This document shows positions 6,673 to 6,954 of a stretch of DNA of 6,954 nt, one piece after another. Position 1 is the first letter of the stretch; each line of letters begins with the position of its first letter. Under the pieces are notes generated by a model. It saw only the letters and a program-made list of their open reading frames with translations, was not told where the DNA came from and ran no database searches. The DNA is from Candidatus Woesearchaeota archaeon (GTDB lineage: Archaea; Nanobdellota; Nanobdellia; Woesearchaeales; GW2011-AR15): contig JAFGSP010000107.1 of the NCBI GenBank assembly GCA_016934775.1, forward strand, positions 1-6,954. Direction: 5' to 3'. A program made the position numbers and the translations under genes.

Positions 6673-6699
6673 ACATTTAAAAAGAAATGATTTAAATGT
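6673..6699. repeat. Perfect 9-bp inverted repeat with 9-base spacer
   Basis: ACATTTAAA (6673-6681) and TTTAAATGT (6691-6699) are exact reverse complements separated by AAGAAATGA. It lies 23 bases after the GT9 stop. It could be a dimeric regulator's operator or part of a termination region. It is all A/T apart from one C:G pair, so chance is not excluded. Confidence 0.5.
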
Positions 6700-6728
6700 A
6701 AGTACTATTTTCAGGACCATAAATCCTA

Positions 6729-6758
6729 AAAAAGTTCCAATATAAATTGCAACTTTTT
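6729..6758. repeat. Hairpin-forming inverted repeat, 13-base arms with one mismatch
   Basis: Left arm AAAAAGTTCCAAT (6729-6741) pairs with right arm ATTGCAACTTTTT (6746-6758) around the loop ATAA, with only the C6737/C6750 pair mismatched. The right arm ends in T5. It may be a terminator for GT9, in which case the GHMP gene is a separate unit, or an operator overlapping the AATATAAA box at its centre. Confidence 0.6.
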
Positions 6759-6817
6759 GGGACTCACGAAAAACCAGTAAGATATGAGATAGGTTTTTCT
6801 TAGAGAAAGAGATAAAA

Positions 6818-6954
6818 ATGATAATAACAAGAACTCCGTTCAGGATAAGCTTTGTAGGCGGCGGCACAGACCTTAAGTCTTTCTACAAAGAAGATCATGG
6901 AGCTGTAGTTAGCACAGCCATTGACAAATATATGTACATTTCTATCCATAAGTA
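6818..6954 (+). CDS. GHMP kinase, HddA (heptose 7-phosphate kinase) type, N-terminal fragment
   Basis: Only the first 45 codons are in the window; the gene runs off the right edge. The N-terminus reads MIITRTPFRISFVGGGTDL, the typical opening of the GHMP sugar-kinase group that includes D-glycero-alpha-D-manno-heptose 7-phosphate kinase (HddA). It continues with HGAVVSTAIDKYMYISIHK, the conserved strand containing the TAIDKY motif. The ATP-binding glycine and serine loop would lie downstream. The start at 6818 gives the exact family N-terminus; only a weak purine-rich stretch (AGAGAAAGAGA) precedes it. Other GHMP kinases such as fucokinase-like enzymes share this start, so substrate is tentative, but the heptose neighbours favour the HddA role. 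HddA belongs to the GDP-heptose route, in contrast to the RfaE1-type kinase of the minus-strand operon. Confidence 0.85.
   Translation, partial: MIITRTPFRISFVGGGTDLKSFYKEDHGAVVSTAIDKYMYISIHK

Larger units (their letters stand above)
6651..6817. other. Intergenic region with two inverted repeats and candidate promoter elements
   Basis: These 167 bases separate the GT9 stop from the GHMP kinase start. It is very AT-rich and no convincing gene is present; the plus-strand ATGs hit stops within two or three codons. It holds two inverted repeats (6673-6699 and 6729-6758) and TATA-like stretches at 6690-6697 (ATTTAAAT-like) and 6739-6746 (AATATAAA). No TATA element stands at the 22-31-base spacing used by the other genes, so the kinase probably has a leader or is read through from GT9. 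Confidence 0.5.

Noticed and set aside
6631..6867. Open frame on the minus strand (78 codons) covering the intergenic region and the GHMP start
   Set aside because: It overlaps the certain GHMP N-terminus antisense and shows no recognisable protein features or promoter.
1..6954. CRISPR array, tRNA or rRNA genes, insertion sequence or phage genes
   Set aside because: No regularly spaced repeats, no RNA-gene motifs, no transposase or integrase-like proteins; nearly all of the window is sugar-metabolism coding sequence.

Overview
This AT-rich window is part of a sugar and surface-glycan locus, most probably from an archaeon. The archaeal signal comes from the promoters. Three genes (starts near 1406 on minus, 5492 on minus and 5571 on plus) each have a TATA-like element about 21-31 bases before the first base of the start codon, with no Shine-Dalgarno sequence between. 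That is the layout of leaderless archaeal transcripts. The one clear internal ribosome binding site is a GGTGAT. ATA, AGA and AGG codons are common. The lineage cannot be fixed from the sequence; an uncultivated, possibly DPANN-type, archaeon would fit but is only a guess.

Layout. Positions 3-128 hold what looks like the last 41 codons of a gene entering from the left, in the style of a methyltransferase C-terminus. A GT4-family glycosyltransferase (162-1406, minus) converges on it. Divergent to the GT4, across a very short promoter region, is a B12-binding-type radical SAM protein (conventional start 1506, stop 2948); its true N-terminus appears to lie further upstream. It converges on a three-gene minus-strand operon (5492 down to 2971): a RfaE2-type nucleotidyltransferase, a fused heptose kinase-isomerase, and a GmhB-type phosphatase. 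Divergent from that operon is a GT9 heptosyltransferase-like gene (5571-6650). After a 167-base intergenic stretch with two inverted repeats, a GHMP kinase of HddA type begins at 6818 and runs off the right edge.

How it fits together. The minus-strand operon encodes all four activities needed to turn sedoheptulose 7-phosphate into nucleotide-activated D-glycero-D-manno-heptose: isomerase, 7-phosphate kinase, bisphosphate phosphatase and 1-phosphate nucleotidyltransferase. The neighbouring GT9 is the natural candidate for transferring that heptose, and the GT4 for adding another sugar to the same glycan. No HldD-type epimerase is present in the window. The kinase is fused to the isomerase, rather than to the nucleotidyltransferase as in the familiar bacterial HldE. 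The most notable points are this fusion, an apparently complete heptose pathway under archaeal-type promoters, and a second heptose-kinase-type gene (GHMP) beside it.
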